Of a DNA stretch of 64,000 nt, positions 11,183 through 23,125 are shown in pieces. Origin of the DNA: Silene latifolia (taxonomy: Eukaryota; Streptophyta; Magnoliopsida; Caryophyllales; Caryophyllaceae); the NCBI RefSeq assembly GCF_048544455.1, contig NC_133538.1, positions 44,283,969-44,347,968 of the forward strand, given 5' to 3'. Position 1 is the first letter of the stretch, and every line of letters begins with the position of its first letter. The notes below the pieces were generated by a model that did no database searches, was not told the origin of the DNA, and saw only the letters and a program-made list of their open reading frames with translations. Position numbers and translations under genes: made by a program.

Positions 11183-11984
11183 CAACCGGATCCTCTGCCA
11201 AACATCATGTCTCAACCACACGAGTCCCTCCGTAACTCAAGCCATTAATGTGCACATCCCTCTTGGAGTCGGAAGCTCCAGGAGGTGACTCAAGCGTAAG
11301 ACAGTCTCCCAACCGTCTTACGTCTCCTCAATAACCAAGTAACACCACCAATGATCTCCAACACAACACAACAATGACTATATATGGAAAATGCAACACA
11401 ACACCAATTACATGACTCATCATAAACTCAATCCCAACATATCATGGATAAAACTTCCTTAAATACCAACATGTTATCCCAATCGACTCGTACGTAAAAA
11501 TGATGATTCAAGACACACAAATATGCACACAAAATATTGAAACTGAGTAGGATAAGCCTACCTTTTAGCATTCTTCACAAGCAATCCATTTAGTAAGCAA
11601 GATCCGTCTCATAAGACCGTCTCATCCTACAATACCACATAATAACTATCACAAACCATCCTGTACTATAACACAATAAAAAAACCCTTATTATTATCAC
11701 TAATTACCCATATTATACATACTAATTACTAATTAATTACCCAAATCAAAACCCCCAAAAGTTAGGGTTTACTACAAGATAAGAAAGGTTAGATCTTTAC
11801 TTACAAGGTGGAAAGGATGATGAATAAGTTGAACAATCCTCTAGAGCAAGCTTGAATTCCCTAATATGGTGTTTGTGAGGGTTTTAGAGAGAAGGGAAAG
11901 AGTTTGGAGAAATAAGGACGAAGATAGAATGAATGAGGATAAGGGGATAGATTTCCTTATCCCGTGTTCTGATTCAGCGCCACT

Positions 11985-12076
11985 CGATCGAGTAGTGAGT
12001 CCACTCAGTCGAGTGTCACTCACTCGATCGAGTGTCGAGTCCACTCGATCGAGTGAACCTCACTCGGTCGAGTGCG
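11985..12076. repeat. ACTCGATCGAGT palindrome array in LTR U3
   Basis: Three exact actcgatcgagt and two variants (ctcagtcgag, ctcggtcgag) in about 90 bp. In element (minus) orientation they precede the leader-like CT-rich stretch at 11950-11860, placing them in U3. The neighbouring sequence gtcacacgcccaaaatgacc (inverse at about 12140) recurs next to the array at 39360-39590. Confidence 0.75.
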
Positions 12077-12358
12077 ACGCATTTCTCAGCAATGACCTGT
12101 TTTCATAAAACAGTCATATCTCACTCGTTTCTTGGTCATTTTGGGCGTGTGACCTACCATTAGAATTGTAAGAGAACTAGCTATCACCTCCCCTATTTTA
12201 TTCCTTTGCTCCTCAAATGTATCATTTCTGCATTAAACATCAAATAGCGGAAGTATCATCTTTCTAACATAAAAGGCATGTAAATGATATAATTTAGCAC
12301 GAAAACCGTATCAAAAGAAACTAAGGGGAGGCATAAATATGTATATAATTATGACTCA

Positions 12359-13954
12359 TCATGAACCGTGAAGCTGAGCATATGATGTCACAGCTTCTTC
12401 GTTGAGTAAACCAGGGCAAGGCATGTCTTTTCCAGTTGGGTGTATCTTGTTTCGTATTCGAAGAACTTTTTGCTGATGTAGTAGATGGCTCGTTCTTCGC
12501 CGTCGACTATTTGTGCTAGCATTGCTCCCATGGCTGTGTCGGTGACAGTCAGGTATAAGGATAAGAGAATTCCCCGCGGAGGTGGCATGAGGACAGGAGG
12601 CTTGGATAGGATTTTCTTTATCTTGTCGAAGGCCTTTTGACAATCGTCGTCCTAATCGGTCTGATCGGAGGTGCGAAACTTCTTGAATATTGGTTCACAA
12701 ATCATAGTGAGCTTGGCTATGAAGCGGCTGATGTATTGGAGTTGACCGAGAAATCCTCAAATCTTCTTCTCGTTCTTAGGCCGAGGCATTTGTTGGAGAG
12801 CCTTGATTTTGGTAGGATCAATTTTGATGCCTCTTTTCCTGACGACGTGTCCCAGAAGTTTTCCGGAGGTGACCCCGAATGCACACTTATGAGGATTTAG
12901 TCTCATGTTGTATTTCCGAAGGCGAGCGAAGAATTTCCAAAGGGGGCAGATATGGTCGTCCCGCTCTTTTGATTTGACGATCATATCATCGAAATATACC
13001 TCCACTTCCTTGTGCACCATGTCATGTATGAGAGTGGTGGCGGTCCTTTGGTAGGTTGCCTCGGCGTTGATTAGACCGAAGGGCATGATAGTATAGTAAT
13101 ATGTACCCCACTGTTTAGTGAATGCAGTCTTGTGCATGTCTTCCTCGGCCATTTTGATCTGGTTGTACCCATCATACCCATCTATGAATGATAATAGGGC
13201 GTGCTCGGAGGTGTTATCCATCAGAATGTCAACATGTGGCAAAGGGAAGTCGTCTTTTGGACTTGCTTTGTTTAGGTATCTAAAGTCGACGCAAACCTGA
13301 ATTCTTCCGTCTTTCTTGGGTATGGGGACTATGTTGGCCACCCAGTCATAGTATTCGGACACTTTGATGAATCCGGCTGTGAACTATTTGTCTACCTCTT
13401 CCTTGATTTTTATGCCCCATTCAGGGCACATACGGCGCAACTTTTGTTTTACGGGTTTAGCTCCGGGTTTTGGGTATCCTGTGCTCTGCAATCTCCCTAT
13501 TGATACCAAGCATGTCTTTGTAGGACCATGCGAATATGTCCTTGTATTCATGTAGGAGGTCGATGAAATGATATCTTTCCGAGGGGTCAAGGGTGGTCTC
13601 TATCCTAAGTTCTTGAGGTGTACTGTCGGTCCTTAAATTAATAGGTTCGGTCTCCTTAATGATGGGTGTATAATCCTCTCGTTTGTCAAGTTCTTTGGCT
13701 AGGTGAGTTGGGTAGTCACTCAAGTCAAATTCTTCATATTCGTTCAGAATTGCATTGCAGTTAAATTGAGACGAGTCATAAGCAAACTTAGCGTTCATTA
13801 AGTCTACTTGAGCTAAAAGCTCGGATAGGACAGACATCTCATGGGCCGTCAGAGGCGACATAGTAGAGGAGCTGGCCCCTGGAATAAGCTCCAGGTTGCT
13901 ACCTTCTGCGGTAGTGGGGATGACCCTAGTTGACTCAACCTCTGAGGTAGCCAC
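12359..13954 (-). pseudogene. Tat pol: reverse transcriptase and start of RNase H, broken
   Basis: The 13457-13954 frame ends with the lead-in to RT (LLHEYKDIFAWSYKDM). The 12757-13362 frame carries the RT core: VPIPKKDGRIQVCVDFRYLN, MPFGLINAEATYQR and the catalytic YFDDMIVKS, in which the usual valine before DD is phenylalanine. A frame change lies between the two. After a stop at 12757 the same frame continues (GFLGQLQYISRF), then a second stop, then RNase H (YLTVTDTAMGAMLAQ at about 12555-12510). Homology ends near 12359, where the element is cut off. Enzymatic role: copying element RNA into cDNA. It cannot be functional. Confidence 0.85.
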
Positions 13955-14127
13955 GAGTTTGTGATAAAACAGTGGAAAGGGACTTTGACCGGGACATCAG
14001 GAGTGCTAGGATCTAAGACAGACTCTGACTCTGGCCGAGACTCAGACTTCTTCTTATCCTCACTTTCTTCTTTGAACATAGGACCTTCTCCAGTTGTGAC
14101 CTTGAGAATGCGGCCTCGACGATCGGT

Positions 14128-14466
14128 TCAGTTGACAATTTTTCTCCAGCCTTGTGTAGCTTTCTCTGGGTCAGCATCAGAGATTAAGGCAGTGGGATCG
14201 AACTGGTTGTCTTTGAGAGTAATGTTGATGATGTCCTCATAGCCGAGGTGCTTGATGTTGTCTGCTCCGAAGAGGAGACTCACGGCATGCCCGTCCAGGC
14301 AAGAGGTTGCTTCAGATTTAGTTGACGCAGCTTTGGTGTTGTCGGGGTTGAAGTAGCAGTCTTGAAAAACTTCTACGCCCGGGTGTTTGACCTTTCCTAC
14401 GGAGTCATATATTGACTCAGGAAAGCCATTGTAGCTCGGATTCTCCCTCGGGGATGAAGTATCCAT
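14128..14466 (-). pseudogene. Tat pol spacer between protease and RT
   Basis: A frame of 112 codons (VKHPGVEVFQDCYFNPDNTK; CLDGHAVSLLFGADNIKHLG) lies in pol order between the protease and RT frames and continues the same polyprotein after frame changes. There is no catalytic motif. It resembles the linker found in Tat polyproteins. It is broken because neither neighbour is in frame. Confidence 0.6.
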
Positions 14467-14558
14467 TGAGAGTCAAATGGTAGGGATGGAGGATGACTCC
14501 GTGCTTTTTGCGTTTCCGTATTAGGAGATTCATTTCTTGGATGTCTTCATCGGTTGGC

Positions 14559-15378
14559 TCATAGCCTAGCCCGAAGGGGATGTTGGGGGACCTTGGCCTG
14601 TTTCAAGGGAGACAATGTGCTCTTCAGCGGATTGAGAGGTAGGCCCGAGAAATAACCATGGCGCATCAAAATGCGGTTGACTGTGAGGTTCGAGAACGGG
14701 TCATAATCAAAGGATGCTGATTCATCGGTTAGGGCATTCATAGTTTGAAATCCCCACATTTCGCTGTCGACCTCTTCAATGACCTGAGAGGCTATTCCTT
14801 TTTTCATGATAACCTTGATCGGGGATGCGGGAATTGTGATTATTTTTCCGTTGAAAGGGACCCTGATTTTCTGATGAAGGGTTGAGGTGACGGCCTTGGC
14901 GGCGTGAATCCAGAGGTGTCCTAGAAGCATGTTGAAAGAGGAGTTGATATCGACCACCTGAAAACTGGCTTGTCTTTCCAGTGGTCCAGTTGCAATGGTC
15001 AAGGTGATAAGCCTCGCGACTTTACGACGAGTGCCGTCATAGGCGCGTACTCCTTGATTAGTTGGAACTAAGTCGGCTTCCTTGATACCCAGTCTATGAG
15101 CCGTCTTGAGGGGAATGACATTGAACGAAGAGCCGTCATCCACTATGACCATAGGTATATTCTTCTTGAGGCATTGTACAATGATGTACAGGGCCAGGTT
15201 ATGATTGGCTCCGAACGGAGGGATATCTTCATCAAAGAAGATGATTGGGTTGCTTAGGTCGGGGACATCCCTTGTTATGTGCGCTACCACTTCTTTAGGG
15301 GAGGAGGTAGAGGGAACGTTCAACTTTCCTAAGGCTTGTAGCAAAGCCTTCCAATGTTCGAATGATGTGGCAATCAGT
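14559..15378 (-). pseudogene. Tat aspartic protease region
   Basis: Open from the copia junction at 15378 to a stop at 14559. It holds a retroviral-type protease: MVIVDDGSSFNVIPLKTAHR with the catalytic aspartate in D-D-G-S, where most relatives have D-S-G or D-N-G. The conserved LLGHLWIHAAKAV block (normally LLGRPWIH) follows about 80 residues later. The frame enters as IATSFEHWKALLQALGKLNV, which joins precisely to ISIWQL on the far side of the copia insertion (near 19250). Role: cleavage of the element polyprotein. The apparent 5' end at 15461 belongs to the inserted copia. Confidence 0.8.
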
Positions 15379-17926
15379 TCTTTGAAGAATTTCAAAGAGT
15401 TCAAGGAATCACGATTTAGTCGTGAAGGGATTATCAAAGTGAAGACTTTGATATAAGCCAAATAAAATGTGATATAGTATCACAAGTTAATCTCTCTTAG
15501 CACACATTATGGGATAATGTGTAATTGGACAAGAAATCAAACGCTCATGTTTCCCTTTCAATTATCGCGAGTATAACAAGTTTGTGGCTCGTGAAGCTGT
15601 CTTTCTAAAATACAAGTTTATTTCCAGAAGACAGAGTGGGAGAAATTATTAAAGAGCCACAAAGAATGTTATGTCGCAAGAAACTGGTCTTTCTTGGCTA
15701 CATGAGACGTTTTGTGAAAGATGTTGTTTCTTCAAAACCTAGGAGGTTAAAATCATCCCTCGTTGAAGATGATGAATTAGTGTTACTTTTAGGAAGTAAA
15801 TAGATTGTAACTTACAAAGAAATCATTTGATTCAAGTTGATTACTTCTAGAAAGTAATGGACATATGACTTACATGAGAATGTTTAAGTCACAACTCAAT
15901 ACAAGGCTTAGAGCCATGAAAATCCGAAATAAAAGGCTTGATTAGTGTCAAAGGGTTTTGCACTAATAAAGAGAGATTTCAAAGCTTGATTGGTATCAAA
16001 AGGTTTTGCACTAGTTGAAATGCTTAAGTCTATTTGGATCTTCTTAGGGATTGTGTTTCATTATGATGATATACATATAGCAAATGAATCTAAAACCCAC
16101 TTCTTCAATTAGAAGGAATGTATTCAATACATGTCTTGAGTTTTGTAGATTCTTGCAATCCTAAGATAATGTGAAACTGAAGAGAAGGTATTAAGTAGGA
16201 CATCAATGAGTTGGAATCAATGTTTTGATCATGTTATAAAACTTTTCTCGATAAGTCGAGAAGTTGTGTTTATACATGGAGTTTAGTGGGAGTTACGGAA
16301 ATTTTAATTAGTCTTATATGTAGATGGCATATTGATCATTACGAATGATTTAAGACTTTGGAGAAATATAGTACATCTTTAATATCTGGATTTATGGAGA
16401 TAAATCTACATGATATTAGCGTCAAATAAGAAGTCTTATGTTAATAAGATTCATGACTAGTTCAATCAAGTTGAACATATTTGATTGATTCCATTCGCTT
16501 CCATTTTTGAATCAATTAAATAGGAAATGATGTATAACACTTCATATACTTTGAGTATGATGAATTGTTTCAAAATCGAAATTTAAGTAGCCATATTGAT
16601 TACCCTTAAGTGCTTGCAGAAGCATCAAGGATGTAAAGAAAAATATTTTTTGATGCAATTTTGTGTAAGGGTGTTACACAAGTGACAATTGACAATTGAG
16701 ATTGCGCATGGTTTCCGACAAAACCATAATCAAAACACATTAGGATGGTTAAGATACCATTGTAGGCTATGTTATTTAAGAAATAGATTTTCTAGAATCG
16801 TTCTAGGGAATAAAGAACAATGAGAAATATTTGCAACGGAAATTGAGTACACTTGCAATCATGAGATGTGCAAGAAGAGTGAGTCCTGCGCACTGTGAAA
16901 ACAGTGGGAGCTATTCTAAGGCTAGAGGGCCTATGTCTTGATTGGATCTCGACACGTACTCAGAAAGTTTTGTAATGCAAATGTATACATTACAAAGGAA
17001 AACGAGTATGTAGTGAGGTTGAGTAAGGTACAAGAAGTTGATAAAACCTACTAACCAAAGCCTTCTCATAGGCTTAACATGATGAGTCATGTCATTTCAA
17101 TTAAATTGAGATAAACAACTACATTCAAGATCAAACTGGATATAGAATATGAAGTAGTAATCAGACATTGATTATTCATATGTGATAATCGCATTTGTCG
17201 TTCGAGTTTTACTTTAAAACTCTTTTATTATACTTTGTTACATCCAAACGGGTTGTAGAGACAATATGGAACCCCGTTAAAGTGAACCCGGATTAACATG
17301 GTATTCGCCCATAGTCACTTGTATGAGGTGACGTCTCGAAGTGACTAGAATGTGATGCGATTGATGGCAAGTTCAAGTGCCATGGAGTCATATGAGAATG
17401 ACTAGTCGATCACATAGGCAGACTGTTAGGAACACTTTGTCGGGCAGTGACCGCTTATAGAGTTTTGGCAAATTTATATAGCCTGGTCGTGGCGAGAGCT
17501 ACTATAGTATTCTAATGAGTCGATTCTTTTGACTAAAGACTGTTCGCCTAAGATGGCACAGTTTCAGATTAACTTTGATTTGTGTTACTACGACCTTCGT
17601 AAATGGGGTCAAATGGGCATATTTTGGATTATGATGGCTGTGGCTAGTCGAAGGGAATAAGTGCGATAGGAATTGTCCACCCCTTTGTCAGGGTTAAAAC
17701 AATATATCAGGGCCACTCGAGGAGTAATGAACTGGAAATGCGTGGCCACTCTCGGATGGTGTCTATGGTAGATAACTCCGGTCAATCAGTTATTCTCCAG
17801 ATCGAGGAAACCACTCTCGATATGATCACTTGCAAGTACGACCCGAAAGACACCTTGCATTGAGTGGGAGATAGTAATAGGACAAGAGAATTGGTGACAC
17901 ACACTTGTCGAGGACAAGTGGGAGAT

Positions 17927-18809
17927 TGTTGGAGTAAGTGTCCCCGACAATAATGTGATCACAATTGTTGATCATATTGATCACATATTTAAATCTCATA
18001 CCAAGAATGCGAAAGGGATGATACATTACATATATAGTCAACTGGTCCACACATATCGGTAATGATTGGCTGGCTAGAGTTTTACATTACTGTCGTGCGA
18101 CGGTGGTGATCAGTTGATCCCTTGAGGTCACACCTAAAGGACGATTCCCTTAACTGAAAAGGTTAATTAATTGTATGACGTCTGATTAATTAATTCCTTA
18201 AAATTGAACAAATTATTATAAGAGAGAAAAATGACATCTTATTATAATGTGATTAAATGAGATTTCATTTAGTAATTTAAGAAGTTATATTACTAAAATT
18301 AATCGGTGTTTGCGAAACACGCGAGATGAGAATGATAAGTTAGTTATAATTACAAGATATTGTAAATTATACTAACTAGTAATTAAATGACCATTTTATG
18401 AGAAAGTAATTTTAAATTACTAGTCAATTTGTTAAATATGATTTATTTAATTTGTACATGATATTTAATTTGTTAAATATGCATTTTAAATTAAAACATG
18501 ACATAAGACATGTCACATGTCACATGACATACAATTGTACAATTGATAAAAATAAAATGGACTCCATATTACACACATAAACCGAAATTGGTGGGCATTG
18601 TGAGATGTTTTGTCTTTTTCCATTTGTCTTATTCATTTGTCCTATATGCTTGATACTGACATGACTATGGACAAAGGCTTACACATTTGTCTTGTGAAGA
18701 CAAAAAAGAAAAAGAATTATGGTCTATAGACCATAAGAGGCCACCGGTTTTTGAAAGTGGATATAGAGTGTTTTTCCTCATTTTTATTCATTCTTACATA
18801 TTTTTATGA

Positions 18810-18848
<39 letters not shown>

Positions 18849-19243
18849 TTCATAAAAGTCCCTTTTATGAATCTAATTTGGATGAATCAATAACTAATAA
18901 TACTAGTAGTAGTATATGAGTATTAGTAATCAATTTTAAGGTAAACCACATTACAAATATCTAGTACATGTTAGTTTGTGGGATAAAGGGATAGTCTTGG
19001 GTGCTACTAATTGTAGGGCTTCTATTTTGAAGTCATGAATGTTCATCCAATATTGGAAAGCTCAAGAACTAACAAGAAGGAGATCTTGTTGGTGCCCATT
19101 TGACCGAAATTTTAATGGTGAGAAATTGATTTTCTTATCTCTTCTTTTTAGTTTGCATGTATAAGATCTAATTTAATTTTATGACTAAATTAAATTTGAA
19201 ACATATATGAATATGTTGTATAATGAGATATAGATTTCTAACA
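17927..19243 (+). mobile_element. 3' LTR of the truncated copia
   Basis: Begins TGTTGGAGTAAGTG and ends TTTCTAACA (TG...CA). It is similar along its first third to the reverse complement of the LTR at 25488-26768, including tatcggtaatgattggct and 'actgtcgtgcgacgg', but clearly diverged. A pure (CT)n tract of about 28 bp lies at 18816-18843. Confidence 0.85.
18816..18843 (+). repeat. (CT)n microsatellite
   Basis: Uninterrupted CT dinucleotides within the copia LTR. Confidence 0.95.
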
Positions 19244-19248
19244 TCAGT

Positions 19249-21470
19249 TGCCAAATTGAAATTTTGGCCTTCACCTTTTACAGTTGTTTAAGGATTGAGT
19301 TTTCGAGAACCTTGGGTTGAGTGCCCACGTCCGGGACGATTTGGTCATTCATTATTGGAATGGCTGTTGAATTGTTCGGATTGTGGTAGGGGCGTCCGGA
19401 CCGAATAAGGTGACCGATCTCTTTTGAACGTTTGCCCTTTCCTGAAACGATGTAGATGTCTTCCACGTCGTCTCTCCAGACACCGATGATTTCGGGATCG
19501 CGAGGGTACCTTGGAGGGGTATTCCTCGGCGGGTAGTTTTTGTTGGGGAAGTTCTTGTGGGGTAGTTTTGTGGGGTTGATTATTGTGAGGTGCATGCCAG
19601 AATGGTCGCGGAAGCAATCCTTTCTGGAACTGGGAGTTTTGGGTGCTTGGAGGACCCTCCCCTGGGTGTGGTGTTGGTTTTGGTGGGTTGAAAATCAATC
19701 GTTGGTAGGCGTCCTCAAGTCGGGTAATCCTTTCGGAGAGACTGGTTATGGCTTCTTCAACCTATTGGAACATGGTGAGAATGGTTGTGGCGTTGAACAC
19801 GAATATCCCATTCGGGGCAATGTTGTCAGGATCGAGATCCTACTTTGGATCGAATAGGGGTGGTAGGATCGGGTCGCAGGATCGAATCGTAGGATTGTAA
19901 GATCCTACAAATAGCCTGGATAAACAAGTTTATGTAAACTATTTAGTATAATTTGTGATGTATAATGTTAAAAAGTTTATTTAATGACATGAAAGTCTTA
20001 ATAATCTTATCAATATATTACATATACCTTTAATTTAGAGTTGTAAGTATAGAAGAACAACCAACTCACAAATTTGTTGCACAAATAAGCATTTTACGAT
20101 CCTGAACGATCCTACCATCGATCCTACACGATCCTGTACGATCCTATCCGATCCTGACCGATCCTATACCGATCCTACCGCCAAAACAATCCTACGACGA
20201 TTTGAATCGTTTTCTACTTTTTGGATCGTAGGATCGTACGATCCTACGATCCGGATCGCGATTTTAACAACATGGGTCCGGGTTATCCTTTTCCAAGGGG
20301 TTCACCTCGTCATCAATAGGTAGGATGAGGTGTGAGCAATCCAAGGTTAGCTCGTCATCAGAGATGGCATGGATTCCCAATGGGTTCGTCTTGTTATTTG
20401 GTTTTGTTGGTGGAGGTAAAGGTAATTCCCCTTTCTCAATCATATCTTGAATGGCGTGTTTCAGCTTAAAGCAGGCCTCTATATCGTGACCTTTACCCTG
20501 GTGGTATTGGCAGTAGGCATTGGAATTCCATAAACGGGTTTTCTTGGCCTCAGACGGGTCTGGAGTGGGCCTAATCGGTTGTAGTTTCCCTTGGGCCATG
20601 AGTCTTTTTAGGGCACTAGCATAGGTTGTTCCCAAGTTTGTGAATACGCTTTGAGGACGTTCAGTTTTCTTTGTGGTTGGTTCGAGGAGGTTGACCTCGT
20701 CGATTTTGTTTTTTTAACGATAGGGGCGAGATCCAGTTGATGTAGATCCCTGGTAGCCTCTGCCGGTGGTTTTAGCTAGGAAAACCTTGTGGAGGTTATC
20801 TTCAATGCGGGTTCCGAGGATTTGTAGGTCCTGGAACGTTTTGATATTTTGATACCTCAGCAGGTTGGCATAAACTGGACGGAGGTTGTTGACAAACTTC
20901 TCCACCAAAGTCGATTCACTCGGCTTACTGACCAATTGAGTGCTTACCCTCCTCCAACGGGTTAGGAATTCTGTGAACCCTTCCTTATCATTCTGAATCA
21001 AGAATTCAAGAGTGCGGGTGTTGGCTTGGATTTCGATATTGTCGGCGTACTGTTTAGCGAATTCAACGGCGACTTCATCCCAAGTAATAATGCTCTTGCA
21101 GTCGAGGGAATAGTACCATTGGCGGGGGATTGGTTCCAGGGATGATGGAAAGATCCGGGTGAAGAGTTCCTGTTTTACCCCCTTGATAGACATGTAATCT
21201 TTGAAGGCCCGGATTCGAATATTTGATTGTTGTCGGGTAGTTGATCCCCAACGGGTTCGAATCTTCGATTGTTCTCAAGGTGGATGTTGTTACCACGGGC
21301 TAGGAGCTGTTCCTCCAAGAGCTTGAGCCTTTTCTCGGTTTCAATCAAAGGTGGAGTGTTGTGTTCTCCGATTTCCTTGTTTTCCAAGGTGTCGATACGG
21401 GTCTCGACACGGTCCAGGGTGACCTTGAGAGCGGTGAGTAGGCTGGCTAGCTGAGTAGTTATGAGATCTT
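19249..21470 (-). pseudogene. Tat gag, broken and interrupted
   Basis: From high to low coordinates: an N-terminal coiled-coil-like part (ETEKRLKLLEEQLLARGNN, about 21340), a frame change near 21200, then the Retrotrans_gag core (VKQELFTRIFPSSLEPIPRQ; WDEVAVEFAKQY; GFTEFLTRWRRVS). An in-frame TAA follows at 20714. Next comes a zinc-knuckle-like CQYHQGKGHDIEACFKLKHA (about 20510), the inserted TIR element, then the C-terminal NGIFVFNATTILTMF and a proline-rich stretch (19698-19400). An in-frame stop near 19278 precedes KVKAKISIWQL at the copia junction. Role: the structural protein of the virus-like particle. Not functional. Confidence 0.8.
19822..20271. mobile_element. GATCC-rich non-autonomous TIR element inside gag
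   Basis: A 450-bp insertion between gag codons. The left end GTTGTCAGGATCGAGATCC and the reverse complement of the right end, GTTGTTAAAATCGCGATCC, form an imperfect terminal inverted repeat of 19 bp. Both ends continue into arrays of gatcctac/gtaggatc words, most densely at 20090-20260. Flanks share only AT or ATG, so the target duplication is 2-3 bp or unclear. No coding capacity. Superfamily unknown. Confidence 0.65.
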
Positions 21471-21520
21471 TGTTGTCATCGTTGTTGTTGGATGAAGCTG
21501 ACCTTGAGAGCGGTGAGTAG
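21418..21520. repeat. Short direct duplication near the gag start
   Basis: gaccttgagagcggtgagta occurs twice, about 78 bp apart (about 21420 and 21498), at the junction between gag N-terminus and leader. Confidence 0.7.
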
Positions 21521-23104
21521 GCAGAAAATGGTCACGTTACATCCCAATACGACACAGTTTAACGACTAAACGTAGACAACACAAAAGACGGAAAGATACT
21601 TCAGACTCAACAAGACGAGGGCAATCGTGTATATTGCCTCGGTGCTGACTCGATTTATGGAGTGATAGTGTTAAATGGGCTTTGACCCGTGTTCAATGTA
21701 ATGGCGTGACGCCGCTGAACGAGTCTCGAGGTGAGACGCCTCATAAGTAAAGACCCATAAGTACGCTTGCTTTAACTCGATAGACACGAGGCGGAATTGA
21801 AATGGTGGACTGAAATTTTCGAAAATAGAGATTTTCAAAAAGATTCATTTGTCTTTTTATGGACGACTTCCGAAGAATAGGGATGCTCAAAATCCGGTCA
21901 ATTAAAAAGTTGTCTTAAGTTTGTTTTCAAAAGACTGTTTGAGTTCGAGTTGCGGCGGCTCTGAAAACATTGTGTTATTTCCGAAGACGGTTTCTGAAAT
22001 CCAAAATCGTACGTTTTGAAAATCGAGTTTTGAAAGGTTTGAAAAGGTTGTAGTCCCGGGGACGGTGTATGGTCCTCGGGATTTGAAAAGCCTCGAAAAA
22101 GGGCGTGTGTCATTTTCAGGTTTTGAAAGAGCCATTGTGTCGGCGCAAGATGGGTTAAAATTCGTGTCTTGACGCGGCGATTATAACGGCGTAAAAAGGT
22201 GTTTTTGAAATGGTTGTAGAAAACCGGGTTTGAAAATCGTCATTACGACTGCCTAAAAAGGCGTGCTTTTTTTTGTAATGGTTGTAAAAACCGGGTTTGA
22301 AAATCGTCATTACGACGGCCTAAAAAGGCATGCTTTTTAGAAATGGTTGTAGAAAACCGAGTTTTAAAATTGTCATTACGACGACCTAAAACGGCGTGCT
22401 TTTTTGAAATGGTTGTAGAAAACCGGGTTTGAAAATCGTCATTACGATGGCCTAAAAAGGCGTGCTTTTTTGAAATGGTTGGAGAAAACCGGATTTGAAA
22501 ATCGTCATTACGACGGCCTAAAAAGGCGTGCTTTATGAAATGGTTATGAAAACCAGGTTTAAAAAATCGTCATTACGACGGCCTGAAAAGGCGTGCAACG
22601 GTCGGCAAAAGACCGAGCTTTGAAATGGCCATTATAACAGCGCGAAAGGGTGTTTTGAAAGTTTGAAATGACACGGAAGGACTTATGATCACATAACACA
22701 TAAGCACTCGCAGTTTCATTATATTATGCATAATGCTGACACGGGTTTTGGCTTAAAAGGGTGGGTTACACACCAAGCGATCAAACCCGGATTTTTGAGA
22801 GGGATATCAATGCAAATAAAATGTATAAGGAGGGTGCCCTAGCCTCGTGCACGAAGGAAATTAAAAGCTCTTTGATGAAACAGAAACGTGTAACGTCAAC
22901 GGTATGCTTGACTCAATCGGGATTCGAAATGCAGGGATGAGAAAACTCACGCCGACGGGACGAGCCAATTGGTCGGAAAAGGTTTGGTTTTGGGCCCGAA
23001 CGAGGAACCCGGCTTATGACCATAATATCAATTGATGCATTTCAACCAAGACCTCGCTCGAGTCTCACCATCTAGGGATCAAAAAGACACAAGTGTCTTA
23101 GTTA
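21521..23104 (-). other. Tat leader (5' untranslated tract)
   Basis: Non-coding DNA between PBS and gag. It holds the 66-bp array at 22196-22600 and otherwise unique DNA with several 'cgaaaa/tttgaaaa' words. ORFs at 21898-22135 are low-complexity frames with no domain. Confidence 0.6.
22196..22600. repeat. About 66-bp tandem repeat, 6 copies
   Basis: The word aaatcgtcattacgac recurs at 22234, 22301, 22367, 22433, 22499 and 22564. Each is followed by 'cctaaaaaggcgtgc' and preceded by aaatggttgtagaaaacc. A degenerate seventh unit follows to 22640. Confidence 0.85.
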
Positions 23105-23122
23105 TCCCCAGCGGAGTCGCCA
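23105..23122 (-). promoter_or_regulatory. Primer binding site of the Tat element
   Basis: The minus strand reads TGGCGACTCCGCTGGGGA, three bases after the LTR end ...TCCACA. This sequence is the usual Tat/Ogre-type PBS; which tRNA (an Arg tRNA in Ogre, from memory) is not checked. Confidence 0.75.
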
Positions 23123-23125
23123 ATC

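Larger units (their letters stand above)
9512..12358 (-). mobile_element. Tekay/Del-like Ty3/gypsy fragment: leader, PBS and 5' LTR
   Basis: On the minus strand the order is LTR (12358 to 10586), spacer AAG, PBS TGGTATCAGAGC (10582-10571), then about 1 kb of leader that breaks off at the Tat LTR. The PBS matches initiator tRNA-Met. The leader sequence 'gacgattttggaacct' next to the PBS also follows the PBS of the plus-strand element at 38677, so the two are related. No gag or pol is present. The outer LTR end near 12358 is cut at the junction with the Tat pol remnant, with no clean TG...CA end. Confidence 0.65.
15374..19248 (+). mobile_element. 5'-truncated copia element with target duplication TCAGT
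   Basis: TCAGT occurs at 15374-15378 and 19244-19248. Removing 15379-19248 restores a continuous Tat reading frame (...ISIWQL-IATSFEH...). The inserted DNA is a decayed copia: pol remnants near 15560-15850 (phrases like VFLKYKFISRRQSG and TYKEI), a 3' tract, the PPT gtgggagat at 17918-17926 and one LTR, 17927-19243. It starts abruptly inside pol with tctttgaagaat and has no 5' LTR. It belongs to the same family as the copia at 25488-34314. Confidence 0.8.
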
